The notes: generated by a model not told the origin, from the sequence alone. 64,000 bases of DNA from Bradyrhizobium sp. C9 (GCF_002532045.1 NZ_NWTG01000001.1:62001-126000); one strand, 5' to 3'; shown: positions 46,985-57,331, counted from the stretch's first letter. Made by a program: numbers and translations.

Positions 46985-47114
46985 TTTGCCTGCCCCAGAT
47001 CGCATTGCTTGCCGGGCTGCCTTCGCTTGCCTCGGCGCGTTTCGTGTTGGCGGCAGGACGCGGAGGCGCTTGACTGTGCTTGCTTGCGGTGAGCCGCCCG
47101 TTCGAGCCGGCTAG
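46985..47114 (+). pseudogene. 3' fragment of the membrane-protein gene found complete at 59834
   Basis: GCGCTTGACTGTGCTTGC and the ending TTCGAGCCGGCTAG are shared with 60210-60265, as are CTCGGCGCG and CAGATCGCA further upstream in the same order. About 100 bases of the 3' end are recognisable, with several indels, so no product is made. Confidence 0.65.
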
Positions 47115-47714
47115 ACTTGGCGGAGCCGCCTCAACCATTCTCACGGCCGCCACACGCGAGGGATGATCCTTCGTCTCCTTCCTCGTCGAGCAAGTTCGGG
47201 TAGATCGGTTCGTTGAATGCGGGGGCAAGATGACGAGAACGAGAAGCAAATCCGCCTCTTCGGTGCGCTTCGACCAGGCTGCAGCAATCTCGGCCTAGCC
47301 CACTCGTCGCGGTGGCGGATTGCGCGCTCTCGATGTTCGTTCACGGACGATACCGTCCTTTGCAGCAGATCGTTTCTCTTTCTTCGCTGAATCGTTCCAA
47401 CATCTTGTACAGCTGAACCGAGATTGGCCAATCTTCTCCTTGAAATTGCGCTTCAGCACGCGGACGCACGTGGCCTCTTTGATGGCTTGATCTGGCCGAA
47501 GACCGGCTTTGCCTCGATCGTCTGAGCCGCAACGCCGTTGATGCGACTTTCTTCCCCTGGGCTTCGCCCATTCCTCGCGAGACAAGAAAGTCGCCACAAC
47601 GACGTCCTCCGCTGCGCTCCGGCCCGAACGGGTGCGTCGCCGATCGTCCTCGGCCTTTAGATCGCCATCGAGGCCGCGGTGGTCGCGGGCTCGAAACACA
47701 ACAGGAGAAGTGAC
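47115..47714. other. gene-free region before the integrative-element block
   Basis: No supported coding frame. Long minus-strand frames across 47295-48317 run antisense through the DUF736 gene and are shadows. Confidence 0.4.
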
Positions 47715-48035
47715 ATGGCTAACATCGGTTCTTTCAAGAAGCTGGGCAACGATTTCCAGGGCGAGATTGTCACCCTGAGCCTGCAAGCCAAGGGCGTCCG
47801 CATCGTCGCCGAGACCAACCGCTCCAACGACAACGCTCCGAGCCACCGCATCTATGTAGGCCGGGCCGAGATCGGCGCAGCCTGGTCGAAGCGCTCCGAA
47901 GAGGGCCGCGATTACCTCTCGCTCAAGCTCGACGACCCCTCGTTCAACGCACCGATCTACGCGAACCTGTTCGACGACGAAGGCGGCGAGGGCTACACGC
48001 TGCTGTGGTCGCGCCCGCGCAAGAACGGCGAGTGA
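47715..48035 (+). CDS. DUF736 protein
   Basis: A 106-residue protein starting MANIGSFKKLGNDFQGEIV, with RIVAETNRSNDNAPSHRIYV, GAAWSKRSEEGRDYLSLKLD and a basic end. This is the DUF736 family, a frequent small protein of rhizobial integrative elements and plasmids, always near conjugation or replication genes; its exact role is not established. AGGAG precedes the start. A good terminator follows, so it is probably transcribed alone and strongly. Confidence 0.92.
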   Translation: MANIGSFKKLGNDFQGEIVTLSLQAKGVRIVAETNRSNDNAPSHRIYVGRAEIGAAWSKRSEEGRDYLSLKLDDPSFNAPIYANLFDDEGGEGYTLLWSRPRKNGE

Positions 48036-48050
48036 GCCTCGATCCTTCAG

Positions 48051-48085
48051 AGCCCCGCCCAGACTATTGGGCGGGGTTCTTTTTT
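48051..48085 (+). terminator. intrinsic terminator after DUF736 gene
   Basis: AGCCCCGCCCA pairs with TGGGCGGGGTT over a six-base loop, followed by CTTTTTT. This is a typical intrinsic terminator. Confidence 0.9.
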
Positions 48086-48344
48086 CTGCGCGAGCCAGCG
48101 AGAATATCTCGCTGTTGGATAGGTTGCACGGATCGATCTGGGCCGGCTCCTCCGGCGCCGGCCCCCCGCCCAGGTTTTGCGCGCGTCTTAGCGGCTTCAA
48201 ACACGGGGGCGTTCGTCGCCGCCTGTGCGCGCATAAGCGCGGCCTTCTGCGAGGCGGAGCGAGTCGGCGAAGGCGGGCCTGGCTTTGGGCAAGAACCTTC
48301 TCGTCCTCGAATTGCAAAAGCGCAAACAGCCGGCCGCTCGCGCT

Positions 48345-48779
48345 CGACTGTGAGAAGATGGCGCATCTACACGCCGCGTCATGCGCCTGCCGCGACCCTT
48401 GAGAGAAATCTGACTTTTGCGCTCAAGAACGAAGCAATAGAGCTCGCCATCCTGAAGCGGCTTTTCCTCGCCGTGCGGCAAGGAGGAGATTGCGGAGCTT
48501 GTGAAGCAGACGCCGACCGGGCTCTACACGCGTCGCATCCGGTTTCTCTATGAATGGCTGTTGGGACGCGAACTCAATCTGCCCACGGCGGACAAAATCT
48601 CCTATGTCGATACCGAACTCCAGTTCGCGAACTCCGGGCAGAATTCGATACGGCATCGCGTCCGCAACAATCTGCCAGGGACGTCGGACTTCTGCCCGCT
48701 CATGTTCAAAATGTCTTGTCAAGCGTTGGCTGAGTTTATTGCCGTCTCCCTGCGGGACCGGGCTGTCGGCTGGCGCTGA
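48345..48779 (+). pseudogene. Fic-family protein, N-terminal fragment with frameshift
   Basis: The first part reads YTPRHAPAATLERNLTFALK and IELAILKRLFLAV. After a one-base shift near 48478 the other frame reads EIAELVKQTPTGLYTRRIRF, LYEWLLGRELNLP and FANSGQNSIRHRVRNNLPGT. This matches the N-terminal helical part of Fic proteins. The AMP-transferase core (HPFxxGNGR) is absent. Confidence 0.65.
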
Positions 48780-48780
48780 A

Positions 48781-48800
48781 ACCCGGCTTGCGCCGGGTTT
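48781..48800 (+). terminator. hairpin terminator
   Basis: ACCCGGC and GCCGGGT form a stem around TTGC, followed by TTTTC. It lies just after the Fic fragment. Confidence 0.65.
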
Positions 48801-48859
48801 TCACCCTTCGGGCTTCCATCCCTGACGGAAGCTGCGGCGCGGCGGATGTCGCCGTCGCG

Positions 48860-48911
48860 GGTCTTGGTCGAGGGCCTTGGTAGAAGGCCTTGGTCGCACG
48901 TCTTGGACGTT
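48860..48911 (+). repeat. four tandem copies of a 13-bp unit
   Basis: Units GGTCTTGGTCGAG, GGCCTTGGTAGAA, GGCCTTGGTCGCA and CGTCTTGGACGTT follow one another without gap, about 110 bases before the DUF932 gene. Confidence 0.8.
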
Positions 48912-49018
48912 GCCGTTGGCGACCGACGATACAGGAGAGGCAGAGGGGATTGGCCTTGGCCATGACGGGTTAAGGGTCGGAGGAGAGTCTTCCGGCGCCC
49001 GTCATGGAGGTTGCTCCC

Positions 49019-50212
49019 ATGAATACGCAAATTGTTGATGCCAGCCGCAACGCCAGTTTCGGTTACAGAGTGGATGTGAGCCGCGGCGAGCGCATTGGTC
49101 GGGTGTCCTCGGAGTGGTTCTGTCGTCCGGCGGATGAGCGCTATCTGTCGCTCAACGAACTGGCCTGCACGGTGCGCGAGCGCGCGGACCGCAGCCGGAC
49201 GCGCGTGGTCGAAAGCGCGCTCATCCATGTCGAGGCAAACCGTGCCGATCCTGAGCGCCTGGCCTTGATGCTGCCCGGCTCGGACACGCCGCTCGCCCCG
49301 ACCCACTGGAGCTTCGGCCAGCTTGCAAGCCAGGTTGGCGCTCCGGCCACCTACCTGCGGCAGCTCCCCGCGGCGCTCGCAGCAATCAACCTGCAATATG
49401 GCCTGACCGCCACTCGCGTCGAGCAGATCAAAACGCTCGAGACCGAGGATAGCCGCATCGAGCTTCGCGCTGTCACCGGTCCCGACTATGGCCGGATCTA
49501 CGACCACGAGCTGGTTGAGGCCGTACAACGCATCGCTGGCAATGGCACAGGCGATACACGGTGGAAGGTGCCTGGTGCGCTCGACTGGTCAAGTGGCATC
49601 TACAATCCCCGCGTCGACATTTCCAAGGACACGACGACCCTCTACGCGTCGGACAGGGACGTTTTCCTGTTTCTGGTCGATGATCTGAATCCGATCGAGG
49701 CCGGTCGTCTCCGGGACGGCTCGCCCGACCTTTATTTCCGAGGCTTCTATTGCTGGAACTCGGAAGTTGGCGCGAAGACGCTCGGCATGGCGAGCTTCTA
49801 TCTTCGTGCGGTTTGTCAGAACCGCAATCTGTGGGGCGTGGAAGATTTCGAGGAGATGACCATCCGCCATTCCAAATACGCAGCCTCCCGCTTTGCTCAC
49901 GAGGCAGCCCCGGCACTGTTGAACTTCGCCGACTCCTCACCCATGCCCTTTGTCAACGGCATCAAGGCCGCCCGCGAGCGGATCGTGGCACGCAGCGACG
50001 AGGATCGCACCGAGTTTCTGCGCCGCCGCGGCTTCTCCAAGGCCGAGACAGGCAAGGTGATTGAGGCGGTGCTGGCGGAGGAAGGCCGCCCGCCTGAAAG
50101 CATCTTCGATTTCATGCAGGGCATCACCGCCGTCGCGCGCGACAGGCCGCATCAGGATGTCCGCCTGGACATGGAGGCCAAGGCCAAGAAGTTGCTCGAC
50201 CGCGTGGCGTAA
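49019..50212 (+). CDS. DUF932 domain protein
   Basis: A 397-residue protein of the DUF932 (phage/plasmid-like) family: RADRSRTRVVESALIHVEAN near residue 57, the central GPDYGRIYDHELVEAVQ near 155, YASDRDVFLFLVDD near 205 and FYCWNSEVGAKTLGMASFYL near 240. Such proteins accompany ParB and helicase genes on integrative elements and large plasmids; the biochemical role is unknown. ATG 49019 follows GGAGG; an upstream in-frame GTG-like start would abut the ribosome site. Confidence 0.9.
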   Translation: MNTQIVDASRNASFGYRVDVSRGERIGRVSSEWFCRPADERYLSLNELACTVRERADRSRTRVVESALIHVEANRADPERLALMLPGSDTPLAPTHWSFGQLASQVGAPATYLRQLPAALAAINLQYGLTATRVEQIKTLETEDSRIELRAVTGPDYGRIYDHELVEAVQRIAGNGTGDTRWKVPGALDWSSGIYNPRVDISKDTTTLYASDRDVFLFLVDDLNPIEAGRLRDGSPDLYFRGFYCWNSEVGAKTLGMASFYLRAVCQNRNLWGVEDFEEMTIRHSKYAASRFAHEAAPALLNFADSSPMPFVNGIKAARERIVARSDEDRTEFLRRRGFSKAETGKVIEAVLAEEGRPPESIFDFMQGITAVARDRPHQDVRLDMEAKAKKLLDRVA

Positions 50213-50629
50213 TTGCGGCCAAGCCGGGGATTCCGTTCTCCGGCTTGGCTCGTCTGCGCTCTTCCGGCTCACCAGTTCGGGGATGGCGCTGCCTCTCGGG
50301 GAGACGTTGATGTCCGTCGCGGGCCGGCAATTCCGCGGCGGCTCGGAGACCGTAGCGCCGTCGCCAAAACCGGCGCGGCACCGAAAGATGCACGCCAAGT
50401 GTCGCGATACTCGCTTGCAGCTTCGACCCACGTGACCTCGACTTCTGAAACGAGAGGTGAACTGGATCGCATCCGAGCTCGGGCAACTCAGTTTTCCGAT
50501 AGCGCGGCAGCCGCCGACCACCGCCATTGCGCCAGCAAGAACGCGAGAGCGAGAGAGGGGCAGGCATGTTCGTGAACGGGTTGGAGGCCGAGAGAGAGGC
50601 TCCCGGCCGCCCGTTTCGGAGAAACTGAC
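50213..50629. other. 417-bp spacer between DUF932 gene and parB
   Basis: No supported gene. It ends with purine-rich GAGAGCGAGAGAGGGG and GAGGCCGAGAGAGAGG segments. A similar GAGAGGCAGAGAG segment lies before the next gene (about 52900), perhaps a shared leader. Long minus-strand frames here are shadows. Confidence 0.4.
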
Positions 50630-52756
50630 ATGGCAAAGGCCGTTCAGAAGATCAAGCTGTCGTCGTCGCGCGACATTCCCTTCAGCAAACTCATCTTGAG
50701 CCAGAACAATGTGCGGCGCCTCAAAGCCGGCATCTCGATCGAGGATCTCGCCGAGGACATCGCCCGGCGCTCCCTGCTGCAAAGTCTCAACGTCCGGCCT
50801 GTCCTCGACGACGAAGGCCGGGAAACCGGCATGTTCGAGGTGCCGGCCGGAGGTCGCCGCTATCGCGCACTTGAGCTCCTGGTCAAGCAGAAGCGTCTGG
50901 CGAAGGCCGAGCCGGTCCCATGCATCGTCAGTGACATGGGTGACGTGATCACCGCGGAAGAAGACTCGCTCGCCGAGAACGTGCACCGCGTCGCGCTTCA
51001 TCCCCTGGACCAGTTTCGCGCATTCCAGACCCTGCGCGAGCAAGGGCGGTCCGAGGAAGATGTCGCGGCCATCTTCTTTGTATCCGTCAACGTCGTGAAG
51101 CAGCGGCTGCGGCTTGCGGCGGTGTCCCCGAAGCTGCTCGAGGTTTACGCCGACGACGGCATGTCGCTCGAACAGTTGATGGCGTTCTCGGTTACCGCCG
51201 ATCACGGCCGGCAGGAACAGGTCTGGGAGACCGTCAGCAAGTCGGGTTATGACGAGCCGTATCAGATCAGGCGCCTCCTGACCGAGCGTGCGGTGCGGGT
51301 GTCCGACAGGCGCGCCCGATTTGTCGGCCTCGCCGCCTATGAAGCGGCCGGCGGCGGCGTGCTGCGCGATCTCTTCGAAGAAGATGGCGGCGGCTGGCTC
51401 GAGGACGTTGCGCTGCTGGAGCGTCTCGTGGCTGAGAAGTTGCGGGCAGAAGCTGAGGCGATCGCCGCCGAAGGCTGGAAGTGGATAGAGGTGACCGCCG
51501 CCAGCTTTCCCTACGGCCATGACCACGGGCTCCGCCGGCTCGAGGCAGATCCGGCGGCTCTCACCGCCGAGGAGCAGGCGCGCTTCGATACTCTCCAGGC
51601 GGAATACGACGCGCTTGAGGCAAGATTTGAAGGCGCTGACGAACTGCCCGGTGAGGTGGACGCGCGGCTCGGCGAACTCGAGCAGGCGCTCGAAGCGTTC
51701 AACAACCGGCCGGACATCTTCGAGCCGGACCAGATGGCCAGAGCCGGCGTCTTCGTCAGCATCGATTGCGAAGGGCGGCTTTCTGTCAATCGGGGTTATG
51801 TCCGACCGGAGGACGAGGAGCCTGCGACCGGTGTCGAAGGCGAGCGAGGCACCGATGTAGCGGTGACTGAAGGGCAGGAGCCCGGTGCTTCGGTCCAGGG
51901 CACGGCGATTTCGCTCGCCGGTGCATCGACCGAGCCGGAGGAGCATGATGAGGATGCGGCAAGGCCGTTGCCGGATCGACTCATCACCGAACTGACGGCG
52001 CATCGTACGTTGGCATTGCGGGACGCGCTGGCACAACATCCGGCAATCGCGTTCCAGGCGGTGCTGCACAATTTCGTGCTGACGGCCTTTTACCGGTACG
52101 GATCGTCCAACACATGTCTGGAGATCGGACTTCGTACGCCGACCTTTCCCGCTCAAGCTGCCGGGCTCAGGGAAAGCGCATCTGCCAAGGCAGTTGAGGC
52201 CCGGCACGAGTCCTGGAAGGCCCGGCTGCCCAAGAGCGAGAACGATCTCTGGGATGCGCTCACGGCCCTTGACGGTGCCGCACAGGCATCCCTGTTCGCT
52301 CACTGTGCGTCATTTGCGGTCAACGCCGTCCATGAGCCGGCCAACCGTTACAATCAGGGCCGTGTCTATGCTCACGGCGTCTGCTCTCGGTTCGATCAGG
52401 CCGATGTGCTGGCGCGTGCTGTCGGCCTCGACATGGTTCAGTCCGGCTGGCGACCGACTGTTGACAACTATCTCGGCCGCGTCACCAAGCCGCGTATCCT
52501 GGAGGCGGTGCGGGAGGCGCGAGGTGAATCGTCCGCGCAATTGATCGATCACCTGAAGAAGTCCGAGATGGCCAGCGAGGCCGAGCGTCTTCTCGAGGGT
52601 TCGGGCTGGTTGCCGGAGCTGCTGCGCCTGGTCGACGCCACCGCCTCGCCAGTCGAACAGGAAGGGGAGGCTGGCTCGCTCCCCGAATTCCTCGCCAACG
52701 AAGGGCAGGAGGAGGGTGGCGACGAGGCTGAACCACAGCTCGATGCCGCCGAATGA
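50630..52756 (+). CDS. ParB/RepB/Spo0J-family partition-like protein (708 aa)
   Basis: The N-terminal ParB nuclease-like domain is visible: IPFSKLILSQNNVRRLKAG near residue 15, VRPVLDDEGRETGMFEVPA near 55, AGGRRYRALELL near 75 and EDSLAENVHRVALHPLDQFR near 108. A helix-turn-helix follows (VAAIFFVSVNVVKQRLRLAA near 145). The long C-terminal half (residues 300-708), acidic and helical, is typical of the integrative-element version rather than chromosomal ParB. It may act in partition or in regulation of the element. No parA is adjacent. Confidence 0.92.
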   Translation: MAKAVQKIKLSSSRDIPFSKLILSQNNVRRLKAGISIEDLAEDIARRSLLQSLNVRPVLDDEGRETGMFEVPAGGRRYRALELLVKQKRLAKAEPVPCIVSDMGDVITAEEDSLAENVHRVALHPLDQFRAFQTLREQGRSEEDVAAIFFVSVNVVKQRLRLAAVSPKLLEVYADDGMSLEQLMAFSVTADHGRQEQVWETVSKSGYDEPYQIRRLLTERAVRVSDRRARFVGLAAYEAAGGGVLRDLFEEDGGGWLEDVALLERLVAEKLRAEAEAIAAEGWKWIEVTAASFPYGHDHGLRRLEADPAALTAEEQARFDTLQAEYDALEARFEGADELPGEVDARLGELEQALEAFNNRPDIFEPDQMARAGVFVSIDCEGRLSVNRGYVRPEDEEPATGVEGERGTDVAVTEGQEPGASVQGTAISLAGASTEPEEHDEDAARPLPDRLITELTAHRTLALRDALAQHPAIAFQAVLHNFVLTAFYRYGSSNTCLEIGLRTPTFPAQAAGLRESASAKAVEARHESWKARLPKSENDLWDALTALDGAAQASLFAHCASFAVNAVHEPANRYNQGRVYAHGVCSRFDQADVLARAVGLDMVQSGWRPTVDNYLGRVTKPRILEAVREARGESSAQLIDHLKKSEMASEAERLLEGSGWLPELLRLVDATASPVEQEGEAGSLPEFLANEGQEEGGDEAEPQLDAAE

Positions 52757-53002
52757 CGCCTCATCGCGGGACGGCTCCGGCCGTCCCGTACGCCTTCCTT
52801 CGCACGTCTCATCCCGCGCCCGTCCACGCCGTGTCCGGCAGTGATTTCGTCTTGTCGCCCGGCCGAATGTGGTGGCGCGGCGTGAGGGCGCGCGGCCGCC
52901 TCCTGAGAGGCAGAGAGCGGCCGAGACGGGTTTGAGCCGGCACGGTCCAGAGAGAGCGCCAGCCGGCTCGACCCGTTCCCGCTCTCCGAAAGACATCCTG
53001 CC

Positions 53003-56000
53003 ATGACCGAATCTCTCACCGGCGGCGCTGCCGCCGCGCCGCTCTCGATGCGTGCCGCTGCAAGTCTAACCTCTGCGGCTCTCCGCGCCGCACGGCAGCT
53101 CTTGATTGAGCTCGAACGCGGTCGTCGCATCGATGCCGCTGTCCTGCGCAGCGCCATGGAGGCTGCCTTCGCCGGCTCGGACGCGGCCGGTGCCTGGAAT
53201 TGGAAGACCGCCTATGACGCCTGCGAGGCGGCGACCGTTCTATTCCTTCGCAAGTTCGGCCCGACCATGCGCGCCAAGGCGGGTTCGACGGCTGCCATGC
53301 TGCCGATGCTCGCAAGGATCGCAAGCTGTCTGCCGACCCATACGCGGCGTTCCGAGGATGGCCAGGCACTTCAACAATTCTCGACGCCGATTCCGCTCGG
53401 CCTTGTTGCATCTGTGGCGGCGGGCGTTACGCCTGCCGATCGCGTTCTCGAGCCCTCGGCAGGGACAGGCTTGCTTGCGATCTTTGCCGAGCTTTCGGGC
53501 GGCGCCCTGGTGTTGAACGAGTTGGCCGAGCCGCGCGCGACATTGCTCGATCAGCTGTTCACCAACGTTAAGGTCACCCGCTTTGACGCCGCCCAGATCG
53601 ATGATCACCTTGAGGCGAGGGTTGCCCCGAGCGTCGTCTTGATGAACCCGCCGTTCTCGGCTGTGGCGAATGTCGAACGATCGATGCCGGACGCAGCTCT
53701 CCGGCACATCACCTCAGCCTTGGCGCGCCTTTGCGACGGCGGCCGTCTTGTCGCCATCGTCGGCAAGAGCCTTGCGCCCGATAATCCGGCATGGACGGAA
53801 GCCTTTGTTCGTCTCCAGGAACGCGGGCGGGTTGCGTTTTCTGCCGCCATTGACGGCGCCGTCTACGCCAAGCACGGGACACAAACGGACACAAGGCTGC
53901 TTGTGATCGACAAGCTGCCTGCGCCTGATCCGAAAATCTTTCCCGCTTCACCGGGCATGGCGAGCGATGTCGCCACCTTATTTGGCTGGGTGGCCCGGCA
54001 TGTGCCGTCGAGGCTACCCGTCGTCACTACGCCGGTTGGGCGCGACCTTATTCGTTGTGGTCCAGCGAAGGCGAGATCGACCGCCGCCGCTGTACCGTGT
54101 CTACCGTCCACGTCGGGACGTGTGGCGCCAAGAGGCGTAGAGCTCAACTACGAGACAGTCGATTGGTCTCCGCCGGAAAGCGCCCGACTGACCGATGCGC
54201 TTTATGAGGAGTACGAATTGCAGTCGATCCGGATTTCCGGATCGCATCCACATCCGACCAAACTCGTGCAGTCCGCGGCAATGGCATCCGTCGCGCCACC
54301 GAAGCCGACCTACCGTCCGCATCTGCCGCCACGTGTGGTGACAGATGGACTTCTGTCGGACGCTCAGCTCGAGAGCGTCATTTATGCCGGCGGAGCACAT
54401 TCCGAATTCCTGGCAGGCTCCTGGACGGTCGATCCGACCTTTGATGTTGTGGCCGCCGCGTGCGAGGACGCTCAGAATGCCATCCGCTTTCGCCGTGGCT
54501 GGTTCTTGGGCGATGGCACCGGCGCGGGCAAGGGACGTCAGGTCGGTGGAATCCTGCTCGACAATTGGCTCAAGGGCCGCCGCCGTGCGGTCTGGATCAG
54601 CAAATCCGACAAGCTGATCGAAGATGCCCAGCGCGACTGGTCGGCGCTCGGCATGGAGCGCCTGCTGGTGACGCCGCTGTCCCGGTTTCGCCAGGGGACG
54701 GCGATCCGGCTTTCGGAAGGCATCCTATTTACAACCTATGCCACGCTACGCACCGACGAGCGCGGCGAGAAGCTTTCGCGTGTCAGCCAGATCGTTGAAT
54801 GGTTGGGCTCCGACTTCGACGGAGTGATCATCTTCGACGAGAGCCATGCCATGCAGAATGCGGTCGGGGGCAAGGGCGAGCGCGGCGACCAGGCGGCCTC
54901 TCAGCAGGGGCGCGCGGGCCTGAGGCTCCAGCACGCCTTGCCGAATGCTCGGGTGGTCTATGTGTCGGCGACGGGCGCCACCACGGTGCACAACCTCGCT
55001 TATGCGCAACGCCTCGGGCTCTGGGGCGGCGCGGACTTCCCGTTCGCCACGCGCGCCGAGTTCGTCGAGGCGATCGAGGAGGGTGGGGTGGCGGCCATGG
55101 AGGTCCTGGCTCGTGACCTAAAGGCGCTCGGTCTCTATGCCGCCCGCTCGCTGTCTTATGAGGGCGTCGAGTACGAGCTCGTCGAGCACCAGCTTACGTC
55201 CGAGCAGGTTCGCATCTACGACGCCTATGCTGACGCGTTCAGCATCATCCATAACAATCTCGACGCCGCGATGCGGGCCGCCAACGTCACCGGCGAAACC
55301 GGAACGCTGAACGGACAGGCCAGATCGGCGGCGCGATCCGCCTTCGAAAGCGCCAAGCAGCGCTTCTTCGGGCATCTGTTGACCTCGATGAAGACGCCTT
55401 CGCTGATCCAATCGATCGAGCGTGATCTCGACGCCGGCCATGCCGCGGTGATTCAGATCGTCTCAACGGGCGAGGCGCTGATGGAGCGTCGCCTGGCCGA
55501 GATCCCGACCGAAGATTGGGGCGACGTCCAGGTCGACATTACGCCTCGCGAGTATGTCCTCGACTATCTCGCTTATTCCTTCCCGGTGCAGCTCTACGAG
55601 CCCTTCACTGATTCAGAGGGTAATCTTTGCTCGCGGCCTGTCTATCGCGACGGCCAACCGGTCGAGAGCCGGGAGGCTGTCTTGCGCCGCGATCGCTTGA
55701 TCGAAAAGCTCGCCTCGCTGCCGCCTGTTCCTGGGGCGTTGGACCAGGTCATCCAGCGTTTCGGCACCGACATGGTCGCCGAAGTGACCGGCCGTTCGCG
55801 CCGCATCGTTCGCAAGCATGGCCGATTGGTGGTCGAGGGCCGAGCGGGCTCGGCGAATCTCGCGGAAACCTCGGCCTTCATGGATGACGTCAAGCGCGTC
55901 CTCGTGTTCTCCGACGCGGGCGGCACGGGACGGAGCTACCATGCCGAACTGTCGGCCCGAAATCGCCGGTTGCGGGTCCATTACCTGCTCGAGCCCGGCT

Positions 56001-57331
56001 GGAAGGCCGATGCCGCGATCCAGGGGCTTGGCCGGACCAACCGGACCAATCAGGCGCAGCCGCCGCTGTTTCGTCCCATCGCGACGGATGTCAAGGCCGA
56101 AAAACGCTTTCTCAGCACCATTGCGCGCCGGCTCGACACGCTGGGTGCGATCACACGCGGTCAGCGCCAGACCGGAGGGCAGGGCCTGTTCCGGCCGGAG
56201 GACAATCTCGAAAGCCGGTACGGGCGTGATGCCTTGCGTCAACTCTACACGTTGCTCGTTCGCGGCAGGATCGACGGCTGCTCGCTCGAGAGGTTTGAGG
56301 ATGCGACAGGCCTGCAACTGACCGATGCCAATGGGCTGAGGGATGAGCTGCCGCCGATCACGACCTTCCTCAATCGTTTGCTGGCGCTCACCATCGACTT
56401 ACAGAACGTCCTGTTCACCGCCTTCGAACAGCTCTTGATGGCTCGGATCGAGGGCGCGGTTGCTTCCGGCAGCTATGACATTGGGCTGGAAACGCTCCGC
56501 GCCGAGAGCTTTGTCGTCTGCGACCGGCGGACGGTCTACACCCATCCGGGCACGGGGGCGCAGACCCGCCTGCTTACGCTGACCCAGCGCTGGCGCAATC
56601 ATCCCTTAAGTCTCGATGAGGCTCTGGCTCGGCTTTCCGATCATCGCGCGATTCCGTTGTTCAATGAACGCTCGGCCCGTGCGGCCGTGCAGCTCCCGGC
56701 GCCAAGTTTCATGCTCGACGACGGCGAGATCGAGCGGCGCATCCGCTTGATACGGCCGATGGAGCAGCACAGCGTCTCCCTCAACATGATGGCGGAAAGC
56801 CATTGGGCCGAATCGGATCGCGAACGCTTTGCCGCCGCCTGGGTGGCGGAACTCGCAGAGCTACCCGAGTTCTCGGAGAGTACGATCCACGTCGTGGCCG
56901 GCTTGCTGTTACCCATCTGGAAGCGGCTGCCGAACGAATCAAGCCGAGTTTATCGCCTCCAGACCGACGCGGGCGAACGCATCATCGGCCGCAAGGTCTC
57001 CGCCGCCTGGGTCGCGAACGTCCTTGCCGCGGATGCGCCCACGTTGACGCCGGACGCTGCCTTTGCCGCGCTGATGGAGGGACAGATCGTCCTCGATCTT
57101 GCCGAAGACCTCCAGCTTCGCCGTGTCCGATTGATGGGCGCAACCCGCATCGAACTGTCGGGACTCAACGACACGATGCGCGATCGCCTGCGGGCTTATG
57201 GTCTGTTCGGGGAGATCATCTCCTGGAAGCTCCGCATGTTCGTGCCCACGGACGCAAGCGGTGTGGAGGTCCTGGCGAAGGTGCTCGACAGCTATCCGGT
57301 CGCGCGCGTCGGTGGACGGGAGGCCGCGTGA
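53003..57331 (+). CDS. giant methylase / strawberry-notch-type helicase fusion (1442 aa)
   Basis: Residues about 120-320 resemble a DNA methyltransferase: SAM motif LEPSAGTGLLAIFA near 149 and catalytic VVLMNPPFSA near 213. Residues about 450-1050 are a superfamily 2 helicase of the strawberry-notch type: GDGTGAGKGRQVGGIL near 505, IIFDESHAMQN near 611, VYVSATGATT near 653, VFSDAGGTGRSYHAE near 970 and IQGLGRTNRTNQ near 1006. The C-terminal 350 residues have no known fold. Such proteins are hallmarks of rhizobial symbiosis islands. Roles in element DNA processing or anti-restriction are conjecture. Its stop overlaps the next start. Confidence 0.92.
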   Translation: MTESLTGGAAAAPLSMRAAASLTSAALRAARQLLIELERGRRIDAAVLRSAMEAAFAGSDAAGAWNWKTAYDACEAATVLFLRKFGPTMRAKAGSTAAMLPMLARIASCLPTHTRRSEDGQALQQFSTPIPLGLVASVAAGVTPADRVLEPSAGTGLLAIFAELSGGALVLNELAEPRATLLDQLFTNVKVTRFDAAQIDDHLEARVAPSVVLMNPPFSAVANVERSMPDAALRHITSALARLCDGGRLVAIVGKSLAPDNPAWTEAFVRLQERGRVAFSAAIDGAVYAKHGTQTDTRLLVIDKLPAPDPKIFPASPGMASDVATLFGWVARHVPSRLPVVTTPVGRDLIRCGPAKARSTAAAVPCLPSTSGRVAPRGVELNYETVDWSPPESARLTDALYEEYELQSIRISGSHPHPTKLVQSAAMASVAPPKPTYRPHLPPRVVTDGLLSDAQLESVIYAGGAHSEFLAGSWTVDPTFDVVAAACEDAQNAIRFRRGWFLGDGTGAGKGRQVGGILLDNWLKGRRRAVWISKSDKLIEDAQRDWSALGMERLLVTPLSRFRQGTAIRLSEGILFTTYATLRTDERGEKLSRVSQIVEWLGSDFDGVIIFDESHAMQNAVGGKGERGDQAASQQGRAGLRLQHALPNARVVYVSATGATTVHNLAYAQRLGLWGGADFPFATRAEFVEAIEEGGVAAMEVLARDLKALGLYAARSLSYEGVEYELVEHQLTSEQVRIYDAYADAFSIIHNNLDAAMRAANVTGETGTLNGQARSAARSAFESAKQRFFGHLLTSMKTPSLIQSIERDLDAGHAAVIQIVSTGEALMERRLAEIPTEDWGDVQVDITPREYVLDYLAYSFPVQLYEPFTDSEGNLCSRPVYRDGQPVESREAVLRRDRLIEKLASLPPVPGALDQVIQRFGTDMVAEVTGRSRRIVRKHGRLVVEGRAGSANLAETSAFMDDVKRVLVFSDAGGTGRSYHAELSARNRRLRVHYLLEPGWKADAAIQGLGRTNRTNQAQPPLFRPIATDVKAEKRFLSTIARRLDTLGAITRGQRQTGGQGLFRPEDNLESRYGRDALRQLYTLLVRGRIDGCSLERFEDATGLQLTDANGLRDELPPITTFLNRLLALTIDLQNVLFTAFEQLLMARIEGAVASGSYDIGLETLRAESFVVCDRRTVYTHPGTGAQTRLLTLTQRWRNHPLSLDEALARLSDHRAIPLFNERSARAAVQLPAPSFMLDDGEIERRIRLIRPMEQHSVSLNMMAESHWAESDRERFAAAWVAELAELPEFSESTIHVVAGLLLPIWKRLPNESSRVYRLQTDAGERIIGRKVSAAWVANVLAADAPTLTPDAAFAALMEGQIVLDLAEDLQLRRVRLMGATRIELSGLNDTMRDRLRAYGLFGEIISWKLRMFVPTDASGVEVLAKVLDSYPVARVGGREAA

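Noticed and set aside
49937..52303. 788-codon open frame on the minus strand across the parB gene
   Set aside because: It is antisense to a clear ParB-family gene, has no ribosome site or family pattern, and is explained by codon bias in GC-rich DNA.
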